NCBI RefSeq assembly: GCF_900109095.1
Contig: NZ_FNYZ01000001.1
Coordinates: 806,001 to 870,000 of the forward strand
Direction of reading: 5' to 3'
DNA: 64,000 nucleotides
Source: Sphingobium sp. AP50
Lineage (GTDB): Bacteria; Pseudomonadota; Alphaproteobacteria; Sphingomonadales; Sphingomonadaceae
Made by a program: the position numbers and the translations under genes. A model generated the notes under the pieces. The model had not been told where the DNA came from. It saw nothing but the letters and a program-made list of their open reading frames with translations, and did not search any database. The first letter of the stretch is position 1. Each line of letters begins with the position of its first letter. Below, piece after piece: positions 1 through 8,648 of the stretch.

Positions 1-27
1 GTCGTGGAGCAACTGGCCGGGCAGTGA
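1..27 (+). CDS. 3' end of an upstream coding sequence (partial)
   Basis: Frame 1 reads eight sense codons (VVEQLAGQ) and then TGA at 25-27, directly before a palindromic repeat. This looks like the C-terminus of a gene that starts outside the window. Eight residues are too few to name a product, and chance cannot be excluded. Confidence 0.35.
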   Translation, partial: VVEQLAGQ

Positions 28-39
28 TGCAGCGCTGTG

Positions 40-163
40 CCCCCTCCCGCAGGCGGGAGGGGGTTAGGGGGTGGGCTTACGCGACCTCGCAAATGCCCAC
101 CCCGCTGCGACTAAATTCGCTACGCTCATTAAGTCTCGCTACCCCTCCCGCCGGCGGGAGGGG
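40..163. repeat. Palindromic repeat, family C (two CCCCTCCCGC hairpins)
   Basis: Two near-identical hairpins built on CCCCTCCCGC/GCGGGAGGGG lie at about 40-63 and 142-163. Between them are complementary blocks, a GGGGGTGGGC near 67-76 and a GCCCACCCC near 95-103, so the whole unit can fold back on itself. A related unit lies inside hrpB at 13753-13872. The element fills the gap between the partial left-edge gene and the small minus-strand gene. Confidence 0.7.
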
Positions 164-191
164 AGTATTTGAATTCGACAAATGCCGCCCT

Positions 192-371
192 TCAAGACTT
201 TCTTGCGGCTTCCTGAATGCTGATTTCCAAGGGGGCTGTACTATCGACAAACAGCCGTGCGCCGTCCTCGAATTCTATAAGGATTTCCTTTTCGCGGAAC
301 CGGGCAATCCGCTTAACTGCCTTGCCCAGCAACATATTTGTTGCCCGTTCGCTTTCTTCGTCCAATGTCAT
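192..371 (-). CDS. Small conserved hypothetical protein
   Basis: 59-residue frame starting MTLDEESERA, charged, with a predicted helix (EERATNMLLGKAVKRIARF-like) followed by strand-rich EILIEFEDGARLFVD. An in-frame ATG at 405-407 would give 71 residues. Reading frames further upstream on this strand are only antisense to dgt. It is divergent from dgt with a ~100-140 bp gap that must hold both promoters. No family is recognised. The compositional pattern (alternating hydrophobic/charged strand) looks like a real small protein. Confidence 0.55.
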   Translation of the reverse strand: MTLDEESERATNMLLGKAVKRIARFREKEILIEFEDGARLFVDSTAPLEISIQEAARKS

Positions 372-509
372 GAAGCTTATGTCGCATGAGGATGATGGGG
401 TTGCCATTGTAATCTGCCGGGAAGCCGCCGCCCGCATCTCCACCCAAATAATGCAATCGCGCCGCACGGGCCGTTCAAACGCACGCGAATATGCTCTAGG
501 AGCCGTCGC

Positions 510-1670
510 ATGACGACGCTCGCTTCCTATGCCTGCCATCCTTCCGCCAGCCGTGGCCGCCTCCATGCCGAGGCGGGGGGCGAGATGCGCGGGCCGCGCG
601 ATGTGTTCCAGCGCGACCGGGATCGCATCATCCACTCGATCGCCTTCCGTCGCCTGCGCCACAAGACGCAGGTTTTCGTCTCGCCCGACGGCGATCATTT
701 CCGCGTCCGCCTGACCCACAGTCTGGAGGTCGCGCAGATCGGCCGCACCACCGCGCGCACGCTGGGCCTCAACGAAGACCTGACCGAAGCGCTCTGTCTT
801 GCGCACGATATCGGCCATCCGCCCTTCGGCCATGCGGGGGAGGATGCGCTGGAAAGCGCGCTGGAGGCGCATGGCGGCTTCGATCATAACGCCCATACGC
901 TGCGCACGCTGATGTTGCTGGAAAGTCCCTATCCGCGGTTCCGGGGCCTCAACCTCAGCTGGGAAATGCTGGAGGGGCTGGCCAAGCATAATGGCCCGAT
1001 CGACCATCCCGGCTGGGCGATGCGCGAACTGGACGCGCTGTTCCCGCTGGACCTGACCAGCCATGCCTCGCTGGAGGCGCAACTGGCCGCGATTTCCGAC
1101 GATATCGCCTATGACAATCACGATATTGACGATGGCCTGCGTGCGGGTCTGCTGACGCTCGACCAGTTGCTGGAGGTGCCGCTGGTGCGCACCTGCTGGG
1201 ACCGGGTGCGCGCCCGCTATCCCGATGTGCCGCAGGATCGGCTGCTGCGCGAACTGGTGCGCGAACAGATTGGCGTCATGGCCAATGACCTGATCGAGGC
1301 GACAAGCCGCAATATCGCGGAATCGCGCGTCGAAACGGTGGACGATGTCCGCGCGCTCGGCCGCACCCTCGTCGCTTTCTCGCCCGAACTGGAACAGCAG
1401 GAGCGCGACCTCAAGCGCTTCATGTATGCGACCCTCTATCATCATCCCGAACAGCTTGCGGCGGCCGACCGGGCGCGCATCATCGTCACCGATCTGTTCC
1501 GCGCCTATCAGGCCGACCCGCATCTGATGCCGCCCGAATGGCGCGACGATTGCGCGCTGGAAGAACCGACCCGCAGCCGCCACATCGCCGACTTCATCGC
1601 TGGCATGACGGACCGCTATGCCGAAAAGCGCCATGCGGAAATTTGCGGGCTTGTGGCGCTGAACCCCTAA
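510..1670 (+). CDS. dgt: Deoxyguanosinetriphosphate triphosphohydrolase-like protein
   Basis: 386-residue HD-superfamily dNTPase that removes tripolyphosphate from dNTPs, giving the nucleoside. The metal-binding motif is visible: a His in RLTHSLEV (~70), the HD pair in [11 protein letters not shown] (~99-109), a FDHNAHTLR segment, and the distal Asp in [11 protein letters not shown] (~195). The length fits the short bacterial dGTPase-like class. The ATG at 510 has AGGAG seven bases upstream. A palindromic repeat follows the stop. Cytosolic, with a role in nucleotide-pool control; exact substrate preference cannot be read from the sequence. Confidence 0.93.
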   Translation: MTTLASYACHPSASRGRLHAEAGGEMRGPRDVFQRDRDRIIHSIAFRRLRHKTQVFVSPDGDHFRVRLTHSLEVAQIGRTTARTLGLNEDLTEALCLAHDIGHPPFGHAGEDALESALEAHGGFDHNAHTLRTLMLLESPYPRFRGLNLSWEMLEGLAKHNGPIDHPGWAMRELDALFPLDLTSHASLEAQLAAISDDIAYDNHDIDDGLRAGLLTLDQLLEVPLVRTCWDRVRARYPDVPQDRLLRELVREQIGVMANDLIEATSRNIAESRVETVDDVRALGRTLVAFSPELEQQERDLKRFMYATLYHHPEQLAAADRARIIVTDLFRAYQADPHLMPPEWRDDCALEEPTRSRHIADFIAGMTDRYAEKRHAEICGLVALNP

Positions 1671-1674
1671 ATTA

Positions 1675-1750
1675 CTCCGTCATTGCGAGCGAAGCGAAGC
1701 AATCCAAGTAGCGCGACATGGATTGCTTCGCTGCGCTCGCAATGACGGAG
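1675..1750. repeat. REP-like palindrome, family A, copy 1
   Basis: Long inverted repeat with arms of about 30 bp (CTCCGTCATTGCGAGC... / ...GCTCGCAATGACGGAG) around a 12-bp spacer. The same arms recur at 18460-18529 and 29949-30018 with different 12-bp spacers. It lies just after the dgt stop codon. It could act as a transcript-end hairpin, but it lacks a T-run. Confidence 0.85.
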
Positions 1751-1819
1751 CAGCACCAGAAACGATCCGTTCCCACCCCGCTTCTTGTCGCGCCTCGCGC
1801 GCCGCGATAGCCATTTCCT

Positions 1820-2113
1820 ATGACCTTGCATCCCCAGATCGCGGCCTTCGCCGCCCAGCTTGACGATCTTGCCCGCCTGCTGAAGGCGCAGGACAACCGC
1901 CTCTGGGCGGACCGGATCGCGCTTATCCATTGCACCGTTGCGGACTCCAATTTTGCTGGCGTCGAACGCTTTCTGGCGCTGTTCGAAGGGGAGGGCGGCT
2001 TCGCATCCGTTCACCTCGACAATGCAGAAGCGGACAGCGAACTGGCCGCCTGCCGCACGGCGGCGCTCGCCATGGCCCGGCGTCTGGCAAAAGAAGAACA
2101 GCCAAGCGATTGA
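1820..2113 (+). CDS. Conserved hypothetical protein (97 aa)
   Basis: 97-residue, mostly helical and acidic protein (AAQLDDLARLLKAQ..., LFEGEGGFASVHL...). No signal peptide or membrane segment. It sits in the same direction between dgt and the glycine riboswitch. The predicted fold is a short helical bundle. No family was recognised and no function is proposed. The coding frame is supported by the absence of a competing frame of better composition and by GC-rich third codon positions. Confidence 0.65.
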   Translation: MTLHPQIAAFAAQLDDLARLLKAQDNRLWADRIALIHCTVADSNFAGVERFLALFEGEGGFASVHLDNAEADSELAACRTAALAMARRLAKEEQPSD

Positions 2114-2171
2114 CGCGCCCCGTCCTTTGACGCAATGCACAAAGTGTCTCCGGCGGATTCGTTCGTCGGGC

Positions 2172-2378
2172 ACGATGCGGGAGAGCATGGGAAGCCTTGA
2201 AGGCCACCCCATCACCGAAGGAGCAACCGCCCCGGAATCTCTCAGGTTAAAGGACCGCATCGCGCGCAAGGCACTCTGGAAAGCGGACGGGCATTTGCGC
2301 CGTCCCACCGAAGGGGTAAGCCATGTGGCCGCACGGCCGCTGGTCAAAGCTCTCAGGTTCCGTGACAGAGGGGGTAGC
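2172..2378 (+). promoter_or_regulatory. Tandem glycine riboswitch
   Basis: Two glycine aptamers in series lie 70 bases before gcvT. Aptamer 1 shows GCGGGAGAG (2177-2185), CACCGAAGGAGCAA (2212-2226) and TCTCTCAGG (2238-2246), then ACCGCATCGCGC and CTCTGGAAAGCGG. Aptamer 2 shows CCCACCGAAGGGGTAAG (2303-2320) and GCTCTCAGGTTCCGTGACAGAGGGG (2349-2373, shown here in two parts: GCTCTCAGGTTCC and GTGACAGAGGGG). These are the conserved cores of the gcvT class. In this class glycine binding normally turns the cleavage operon on, which fits the genes downstream. Confidence 0.95.
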
Positions 2379-2448
2379 AGATGTAACAGGTCCGACTCCG
2401 GGCCTGCTTATGCTGTTGCTACTACCTCCTGCACGGAAAGGCCGCATC

Positions 2449-3597
2449 ATGTCCGGCAATGAAGACGCCACCCATTTCGAAGATTTGCCGCTCGAAGCTT
2501 TGCCGCTCGACGCCTGGCACCGTGCGAAGGGCGCGCGCATGGTCGGCTTTGCCGGCTATCATATGCCGATCCAGTATGAAGGCATCATGGCCGAACATAG
2601 CTGGACCCGCGAACATGCCGGCCTGTTCGATGTCAGCCATATGGGCCAGCTCACCTTCAGCGGTGAAGGCGTGGACGAAGCGCTCGAACATATCCTGCCC
2701 AGCGATATCAAGGGGCTGAAGCCCTTCCGTCAGCGCTATTCGATGCTGCTGAACGACGAAGGCGGCATCCTGGACGACCTGATGGTCTCGCGCCTTGGTG
2801 GTGAGGCCTTTGACGGCGCGGCCATCTACATGGTCGTCAACGGCGCGACCAAATATGACGATATCGGCTGGATGATCGACTATCTGCCCGACGAAGTCGT
2901 GATGAACCATATGGCCGATCAGGCGCTGCTGGCGTTGCAAGGCCCCGAAGCGGGCGAAGCGCTGGCAACCCTCATCCCCGAAACCGCCGATCTTCTCTTC
3001 ATGCAGTCCGGCCCGTTCGTCTGGCGCGGCATTTCGCTGTGGATCAGCCGTTCGGGCTATACCGGCGAGGATGGCTTTGAAATCAGCATCCCCGCCGATG
3101 ACGTCACCCTGTTCGCCGATGCGCTGTGCGACCTGCCGCAGGTCAAGCCGATCGGCCTTGGCGCGCGCGATTCGCTGCGTCTGGAGGCTGGCCTGCCGCT
3201 CTATGGCCATGACCTGTCGCCCGCCGTCAGCACGATCGGCGCGGACCTGGGCTTTGCCATCCAGAAGCGTCGGCGCGAAGAAGGTGGCTTCATCGGTCAC
3301 GCCCGCGTCATGAAGGAACTGGCCGATGGCCCCGGCGCCAAGCGCGTGGGCCTGAAGATCGAAGGCCGTCTGCCCGCCCGCGAAGGCGCGAAGATCTTCT
3401 CCGGAGCGGTCGAAGTGGGCGAAGTCACGTCCGGCGGCTTCGCGCCGTCCGTCGGCGCGCCGATCGCCATGGGCTGGGTCAGCCTGCCCGACAGCGCGGA
3501 AGGGACCGCGCTGGAAATCGAAGTGCGTGGCAAGCGCATCGCCGCGGTGGTTGCGCCGATGCCGTTCGTTCCGCATCGTTATCGCCGCAAGGCCTGA
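2449..3597 (+). CDS. gcvT: Glycine cleavage system T protein (aminomethyltransferase)
   Basis: 382-residue T protein. It takes the methylamine group from lipoyl-H protein and passes one carbon to tetrahydrofolate, releasing ammonia. Recognisable segments are FAGYHMPIQYEGI near the N-terminus, HAGLFDVSHMGQ, LALQGPEA, SRSGYTGEDGFEIS and GLGARDSLRLEAGLPLYGHD. The ATG at 2449 follows a GGAAAGG; a longer frame from 2323 would run into the riboswitch and is rejected. First gene of gcvT-H-PA-PB, controlled by the glycine riboswitch. Confidence 0.97.
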   Translation: MSGNEDATHFEDLPLEALPLDAWHRAKGARMVGFAGYHMPIQYEGIMAEHSWTREHAGLFDVSHMGQLTFSGEGVDEALEHILPSDIKGLKPFRQRYSMLLNDEGGILDDLMVSRLGGEAFDGAAIYMVVNGATKYDDIGWMIDYLPDEVVMNHMADQALLALQGPEAGEALATLIPETADLLFMQSGPFVWRGISLWISRSGYTGEDGFEISIPADDVTLFADALCDLPQVKPIGLGARDSLRLEAGLPLYGHDLSPAVSTIGADLGFAIQKRRREEGGFIGHARVMKELADGPGAKRVGLKIEGRLPAREGAKIFSGAVEVGEVTSGGFAPSVGAPIAMGWVSLPDSAEGTALEIEVRGKRIAAVVAPMPFVPHRYRRKA

Positions 3598-3627
3598 TTC
3601 TTCATTCTTTCGAAGGGGTAGTAAAAA

Positions 3628-3999
3628 ATGAGCCGTTATTTCACCGACGAACATGAGTGGATCGACGTAGAGGGCGAAATCGCCACCGTCGGCATCACCG
3701 ATTATGCGCAGGAACAGCTTGGCGACATCGTGTTCGTCGAACTGCCCGCTGAAGGCACGACCTTCGAAAAGGGCGACGACGCCGCCGTCGTGGAATCGGT
3801 CAAGGCCGCTTCGGACGTGTACGCGCCGATCTCGGGCGAAGTCGTCGAAAGCAACGGCGCGCTGGAAGACGAACCGGCGCTGGTCAACAGCGATGCCGAG
3901 GAAGATGGCTGGTTCTTCAAGCTGCGCATCGCCGACACCAGCGAGCTGGACGGCCTGATGACCGAAGCCGCCTACAAGAAGTTCGTGGCGAGCCTTTAA
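3628..3999 (+). CDS. gcvH: Glycine cleavage system H protein
   Basis: 123-residue lipoyl carrier that shuttles the aminomethyl group between P, T and L proteins. The lipoylation site is Lys59 in [12 protein letters not shown], in the usual lipoyl-domain hairpin. The start has an AAGGGG about 9 bases upstream, 30 bp after gcvT. The length matches the family. Lipoate ligase/synthase and the L protein are not in the window. Confidence 0.97.
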   Translation: MSRYFTDEHEWIDVEGEIATVGITDYAQEQLGDIVFVELPAEGTTFEKGDDAAVVESVKAASDVYAPISGEVVESNGALEDEPALVNSDAEEDGWFFKLRIADTSELDGLMTEAAYKKFVASL

Positions 4000-4013
4000 G
4001 CAACCCGGAATAG

Positions 4014-4138
4014 CCCCTCCCCTTCAGAGGAGGGGTTGGGGTGGGGGATCGCCCCACACGCCGCGCCGAGCGGATAGCCCCCACCCTTGATCGGAGGCAC
4101 GTGACTCCGATCAACCCTCCCCTGAAGGGGAGGGGAGA
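4014..4138. repeat. Palindromic repeat, family B copy 1, with CACGTG hairpin
   Basis: Fills the gcvH-gcvPA gap. The outer arms CCCCTCCCCTTCAGAGGAGGGG (4015-4036) and CCTCCCCTGAAGGGGAGGGG (in 4117-4136) each form a hairpin. Inside, at 4087-4114, is a perfect 10-bp stem TTGATCGGAG/CTCCGATCAA around the loop GCACGTGA. The same stem-loop with two compensatory changes lies in hrpB at 13777-13804. The right edge supplies the AAGGAG ribosome-binding site (4138-4143) of gcvPA. Confidence 0.8.
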
Positions 4139-4148
4139 AGGAGTCATA

Positions 4149-5507
4149 ATGCGCTACCTACCCCTTACTGACACCGACCGGCAGGACATGCTGTCCGTCA
4201 TCGGCGCGTCGAGCATCGATGACCTGTTCATCGACGTGCCTGCCGAAGCCCGCCTGAGCGGCACCATCGCTGGCTTGCCCGATCATGCCAGCGAACTGGC
4301 GGTCGAGCGCCACATGGGCGCGCTCGCGCGCAAGAATCTGTCGGCAGGGGAGGCGCCCTTCTTCCTGGGCGCCGGCGCCTACAAGCATCATGTCCCCGCC
4401 AGCGTCGATCATCTGATCCAGCGCGGCGAGTTCCTGACCGCCTACACGCCCTATCAGCCGGAAATCGCGCAGGGCACGTTGCAGGTGCTGTTCGAATTCC
4501 AGACGCAGGTCGCCCGCCTGCTGGGCGTCGATGTCGCCAACGCCTCCATGTATGACGGCTCGACCGCCTGCTGGGAAGCGATCGGCATGGCCCGCCGCAT
4601 CACCAAGCGCGGCAAGGCTTTGCTCTCGTCCGGCCTGCACCCCCATTATGTCTCGGTCGCCAACACCATGGCGAAATTCACCGGCGACGCGCTGGTGCAT
4701 GAAGCCCCGACGCTCGACGCCGCGACCGATATCGACGCGCTGATAGCCTCCATCGACAAGGATACGTCCTGCGTCGTTGTTCAGTACCCGGACATTCTCG
4801 GCCGCATCGCCGACCTGACCCCGCTGGCCGACGCCGCGCACGCCGCCGGCGCGCTGCTGGTGGCGGTGGTGACGGAACCCGTCGCTCTCGGCGCGATCAA
4901 GGCGCCGGGCCACATGGGCGCGGACATCGTCGTGGGTGAAGGCCAGTCGATCGGTGTCGGCCTGCAATTCGGCGGCCCCTATCTCGGCCTGTTCGCCTGC
5001 AAGCAGAAATATGTCCGCCAGATGCCGGGCCGCCTGTGCGGTGAAACCGTCGATGCGGCCGGCAAGCGCGGCTTCGTGCTGACGCTCTCCACCCGCGAGC
5101 AGCATATCCGCCGCGAAAAGGCCACGTCGAACATCTGCACCAACTCGGGTCTGTGTGCGCTGGCCTTCAGCATCCACATGACCCTGCTGGGCGAACGGGG
5201 CCTGCGCGAACTCGCGACCCTGAATCATGGCCTCGCCGTGCAGGCCGCCGATCGCCTCGCCAAGGTGCCGGGCGTCACGCTGCTCAACGACAGCTTCTTC
5301 AACGAATTCACGCTGGTCCTGACCAAGGATGCGCGCGAAGTCGTCCGCACCCTCGCCGACAAGAACATTCTCGCCGGCGTCTCGCTCGGCCGCCTCTTCC
5401 CGGACGCGCCGCAGATCGGCAACGGCCTCGTCGTCGCCGTGACCGAAACCGTCACGCCGGAGGATATCGAAATCCTTGCCGCCGCGCTTGAGGAGGAACT
5501 GGCATGA
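4149..5507 (+). CDS. gcvPA: Glycine dehydrogenase (decarboxylating) subunit 1
   Basis: 452-residue N-terminal half of the split P protein. With GcvPB it decarboxylates glycine using PLP and loads the aminomethyl group on GcvH. Typical segments include [50 protein letters not shown] and [18 protein letters not shown]. The ATG at 4149 follows AAGGAG (4138-4143); an upstream in-frame start at 4041 would lie in the repeat. Ends in ATGA overlap with gcvPB, so translation is probably coupled. Confidence 0.96.
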   Translation: MRYLPLTDTDRQDMLSVIGASSIDDLFIDVPAEARLSGTIAGLPDHASELAVERHMGALARKNLSAGEAPFFLGAGAYKHHVPASVDHLIQRGEFLTAYTPYQPEIAQGTLQVLFEFQTQVARLLGVDVANASMYDGSTACWEAIGMARRITKRGKALLSSGLHPHYVSVANTMAKFTGDALVHEAPTLDAATDIDALIASIDKDTSCVVVQYPDILGRIADLTPLADAAHAAGALLVAVVTEPVALGAIKAPGHMGADIVVGEGQSIGVGLQFGGPYLGLFACKQKYVRQMPGRLCGETVDAAGKRGFVLTLSTREQHIRREKATSNICTNSGLCALAFSIHMTLLGERGLRELATLNHGLAVQAADRLAKVPGVTLLNDSFFNEFTLVLTKDAREVVRTLADKNILAGVSLGRLFPDAPQIGNGLVVAVTETVTPEDIEILAAALEEELA

Positions 5508-7075
5508 GCATGCTCAAGGAAGGTCGCCCGACCACCCCGCAAGCCGTCGAGGACGCGCATATGGCCCCCGTAACCGCCACAGGCAATCGCGCGCTGATGC
5601 TGGAAGAAAAGCTGATCTTCGAGATCGGCTCGACCGACACCACCGGCGTCGATTTCGCCGACGCGCCCAAGGTGGCCAGCCGTCTGGGTTCGCTCGCCCG
5701 CACCGACAGCATCGGCCTGCCCGGCCTGTCGGAACAGGAAACGGTGCGTCACTATACCCGCCTGTCGCGCCAGAACTACGCCATCGATCTTGGCCTGTTC
5801 CCGCTCGGCTCCTGCACCATGAAGCATAATCCGCGCCTCAACGAAAAGGTCGCGCGGATGCCCGGTTTCGCCGACATCCACCCGCTTCAGCCGCAATCGA
5901 CGGTGCAGGGCGCGCTGGCGGTCATCCATGAACTGGCCGCCTGGCTGGTGACGCTGACCGGCATGCACTCGGTCGCCATGTCGCCCAAGGCGGGCGCCCA
6001 TGGCGAGCTATGCGGGCTGCTCGCGATCCGCGCCGCGCTCGAAGCGCGTGGCGACGCGCGCAGCGTCATCCTCGTCCCCGAAAGCGCCCATGGCACCAAC
6101 CCGGCAACGGCCGCCTTCTGCGGTTACAAGGTCGAGGATATCCCAGCGACCCCGGACGGTCGCGTCGATCTGGCAGCGCTGAAGGCCCGTCTCGGCCCCG
6201 ATGTTGCGGCGGTGATGATCACCAATCCCAACACCTGCGGCCTGTTCGAGCGCGACATGAAGACGATCTCCGACGCGGTCCATGCCGCCGGAGCCTTCGT
6301 CTATTGCGACGGCGCGAACTTCAACGCCATCGTCGGCCGGGTCCGCCCCGGCGACCTGGGCGTCGACGCCATGCACATCAACCTGCACAAGACCTTTTCC
6401 ACCCCCCATGGCGGCGGTGGTCCGGGTTCGGGTCCAGTCGTGCTCTCCGAAGCGCTCACGCCGTTTGCGCCTTTGCCCTTCGTGGAAAAGCAGGGCGACA
6501 AGTTCGTGCTGGTGGAAGAGGAAACGGCGGAGGATCACCACGCCCAGACCTTCGGCCGCATGGTCGCCTTCCATGGCCAGATGGGCATGTTCACCCGCGC
6601 GCTGACCTATATCCTCAGCCATGGTGCGGATGGCCTGCGTCAGGTCGCGAGCGACGCGGTGCTGAACGCCAATTACATCCTGCGCAGTCTGGATGATGTG
6701 CTCGACGCGCCCTTCGGCCCCAGCGGCCCGTGCATGCATGAGGCGCTGTTCAGCGACAAGGGGCTGGCCGAAGGCTTCACCACGCTCGACATCGCCAAGG
6801 GGCTGATCGACGAAGGCTTCCACCCGATGACCATGTATTTCCCGCTGGTCGTCCATGGCGCGATGCTGGTCGAACCGACCGAAACCGAAAGCAAGGCCGC
6901 GCTCGACCAGTTCATCATGGCGCTGCGCAGTCTCGCCGAACGGGCCAAGGCGGGCGACGAGCTACTCAAGGGCGCGCCGTACCACGCCCCGCGCCGTCGC
7001 CTCGATGAGACGCTGGCCGCACGCAAGCCGGTCCTCACCTGGACCGACCCCGCGCTGGCGGTCGCCGCCGAATGA
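5504..7075 (+). CDS. gcvPB: Glycine dehydrogenase (decarboxylating) subunit 2
   Basis: 523-residue C-terminal half of the split P protein. The PLP lysine is about Lys296 in [18 protein letters not shown], the diagnostic P-protein motif. Also visible are [14 protein letters not shown] and [11 protein letters not shown]. Starts 4 bp inside gcvPA and ends 4 bp inside the DUF938 gene, so three genes are translationally chained. The split P protein is common in alphaproteobacteria and Gram-positives; E. coli has a single chain. Confidence 0.97.
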   Translation: MSMLKEGRPTTPQAVEDAHMAPVTATGNRALMLEEKLIFEIGSTDTTGVDFADAPKVASRLGSLARTDSIGLPGLSEQETVRHYTRLSRQNYAIDLGLFPLGSCTMKHNPRLNEKVARMPGFADIHPLQPQSTVQGALAVIHELAAWLVTLTGMHSVAMSPKAGAHGELCGLLAIRAALEARGDARSVILVPESAHGTNPATAAFCGYKVEDIPATPDGRVDLAALKARLGPDVAAVMITNPNTCGLFERDMKTISDAVHAAGAFVYCDGANFNAIVGRVRPGDLGVDAMHINLHKTFSTPHGGGGPGSGPVVLSEALTPFAPLPFVEKQGDKFVLVEEETAEDHHAQTFGRMVAFHGQMGMFTRALTYILSHGADGLRQVASDAVLNANYILRSLDDVLDAPFGPSGPCMHEALFSDKGLAEGFTTLDIAKGLIDEGFHPMTMYFPLVVHGAMLVEPTETESKAALDQFIMALRSLAERAKAGDELLKGAPYHAPRRRLDETLAARKPVLTWTDPALAVAAE

Positions 7076-7716
7076 CTGACAGGCCGGAACCCTGGCAACC
7101 GGGTTCCGGCCCATCCGTCGCGGACAAGCGATACGCCCCCGCGACGGAGCGCAACCGTGACGCCATCGCGGATGTCCTGCGCGAAGTCCTGCCGTCCTCC
7201 GGCCTCATATTAGAGGTGGCGAGTGGCAGCGGTGAACATGCCGTCCATTTCGCCGCCGCTTTCCCTGCGCTAGACTGGCAACAGAGCGATCCCGATCCGG
7301 CCGCCCTGGCCTCGATCGCCGCATGGCGCGCGGAAGCGAATCTCCCCAATCTCCGCCCGCCGATCCAACTGGACGCCAGCGCCAACTGGCCGATTGCGCA
7401 AGCCGATGCGATCCTCTGCATCAACATGATCCATATAAGCCCGTGGGAAGCCACATTGGGGCTGCTCAAGGGGGCTGGGGCCACGCTGCCAACCGGCGGC
7501 CTGCTCTATCTCTACGGCCCCTATATGCGCGACGACGTGGAAACTGCGCCCAGCAACCTCGCCTTCGACGCCTCGCTCAAATCCCGCGACCCGCGCTGGG
7601 GGCTGCGCGCCTTGGAGGATGTGGTTGCGGCGGCAAAGGCAGAGGGGCTGGCGTTCGAAAAACGGATCGAAATGCCCGCTAACAACCTCTCGCTCCTGTT
7701 CCGGCGGCGCACTTGA
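7072..7716 (+). CDS. DUF938 family protein, SAM-methyltransferase-like
   Basis: 214 residues. The opening RYAPATERNRDAI, then ILEVASGSGEHAVHFA (motif I, SAM-binding glycine-rich loop), the acidic DPDP end of strand 2, and INMIHISPWEA are typical of the DUF938 family. The fold is that of a class I SAM-dependent methyltransferase, but the substrate is unknown. The ATGA overlap with gcvPB puts it in the glycine cleavage transcript, which suggests but does not show a link to one-carbon metabolism. Confidence 0.88.
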   Translation: MTDRPEPWQPGSGPSVADKRYAPATERNRDAIADVLREVLPSSGLILEVASGSGEHAVHFAAAFPALDWQQSDPDPAALASIAAWRAEANLPNLRPPIQLDASANWPIAQADAILCINMIHISPWEATLGLLKGAGATLPTGGLLYLYGPYMRDDVETAPSNLAFDASLKSRDPRWGLRALEDVVAAAKAEGLAFEKRIEMPANNLSLLFRRRT

Positions 7717-7725
7717 AAGAGCAAC

Positions 7726-7749
7726 GTGCTCCTGCTTTCGCAGGAGCAC
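7726..7749. repeat. Short perfect hairpin, family F copy 1
   Basis: GTGCTCCTGC - TTTC - GCAGGAGCAC, a perfect 10-bp stem with a 4-base loop between the DUF938 and Tam41-like genes. The same core pair occurs at 42211-42285. No T-run follows, so a simple intrinsic terminator is unlikely. Confidence 0.75.
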
Positions 7750-7769
7750 TTCTAATATATAGCAGCCCC

Positions 7770-8648
7770 ATGCCCAACCAACTCCTCCCCCTCGTCACTG
7801 CCGAACTCGGCGCCCCGGCCGATCCGCGCGCGGCCGCCATGGCGGGTGCGCTCGTGGCGAAATATCCCGATGCCGCCCGCGCTGTCCTGTTCTACGGCTC
7901 CTGCCTGCGGGAGGCCAATCTCGACGGGCTGATGCTCGATTTCTACCTGATCGTGTCGGACTATCCGGCCGCCTATGGTAAAAGCTGGCTGGCCCGCGCC
8001 AACCGGCTGATCCCGCCCAATGTCTTCCCGTTCGAACATAATGGCCTGATCGCCAAATATGCCGTCCTGTCCGAAGCCGATTTTGCGCGGCTCAACAGCG
8101 TGGAGGCAGACAATGTCTCGGTCTGGGCGCGCTTCGCCCAGCCATCGCGGCTGCTCTGGGCGTCGGACGATCTCGCCCGCCAGCGCACCGTCGCCGCCGT
8201 GGCGCAGGCCGCGCCGACCCTGCTGTCGCTCGCCCGCCCCATGGCGGAGGGAGAGGCGGATGCGCTGGCGCTGTGGAAGGCCGGCTTCACCCTGACCTAT
8301 AATGCCGAATTGCGCGCCGAGAAGAAAGGTCGCTCGCTCTCCATCGTGGATGCCGATCCCGACCGCTATCGCCGCATCGGCGAGGCCGCGCTGGCTGACG
8401 GTCTGCCTTCATCGCCCGCCGATGCGCCCGCGCTCTGGCGACGCCTGCAATCGCGCGGCAAGCGCCTGTCGGTGATCCGCCTTGCCAAGGCCAGCTTCAC
8501 TTATGCGGGCGGCATCGATTATCTGGCGTGGAAGATCAACCGCCATGCCGGGACGCAGATCGTCATCAAGCCCTGGCAGCGGCGCTGGCCGCTGCTGGGC
8601 GCGGTCACTCTGCTGCCGCGGCTGTTCCGGGGTGGCGCGATTCGCTGA
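7770..8648 (+). CDS. Tam41/Mmp37-like nucleotidyltransferase (putative CDP-diacylglycerol synthase type)
   Basis: 292 residues. A nucleotidyltransferase-fold signature is visible near residues 35-60: LFYGSCLREAN, then MLDFYLIVSDY with the acidic residue, then W-x-x-x-N-R. Later NGLIAKYAVLSEADFARL and WARFAQPSRLLW resemble the KYGV-S-DL and GR-KPV-L blocks of mitochondrial Tam41, which makes CDP-diacylglycerol from phosphatidate and CTP. No membrane segments of the CdsA kind are seen. The ATG at 7770 is chosen because the upstream extension reads through the hairpin. Its last 44 bases overlap the 3' end of the convergent kinase gene. Family call moderate, activity inferred. Confidence 0.6.
   Translation: MPNQLLPLVTAELGAPADPRAAAMAGALVAKYPDAARAVLFYGSCLREANLDGLMLDFYLIVSDYPAAYGKSWLARANRLIPPNVFPFEHNGLIAKYAVLSEADFARLNSVEADNVSVWARFAQPSRLLWASDDLARQRTVAAVAQAAPTLLSLARPMAEGEADALALWKAGFTLTYNAELRAEKKGRSLSIVDADPDRYRRIGEAALADGLPSSPADAPALWRRLQSRGKRLSVIRLAKASFTYAGGIDYLAWKINRHAGTQIVIKPWQRRWPLLGAVTLLPRLFRGGAIR

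Noticed and set aside
192..1634. A 480-residue minus-strand frame across dgt
   Set aside because: All but its last ~60-70 codons lie opposite dgt. Only the tail is kept as a small gene.
7726..7749. Intrinsic terminator at the GTGCTCCTGC hairpin
   Set aside because: No T-run on either strand; recurrence at 42211-42285 points to a repeat.
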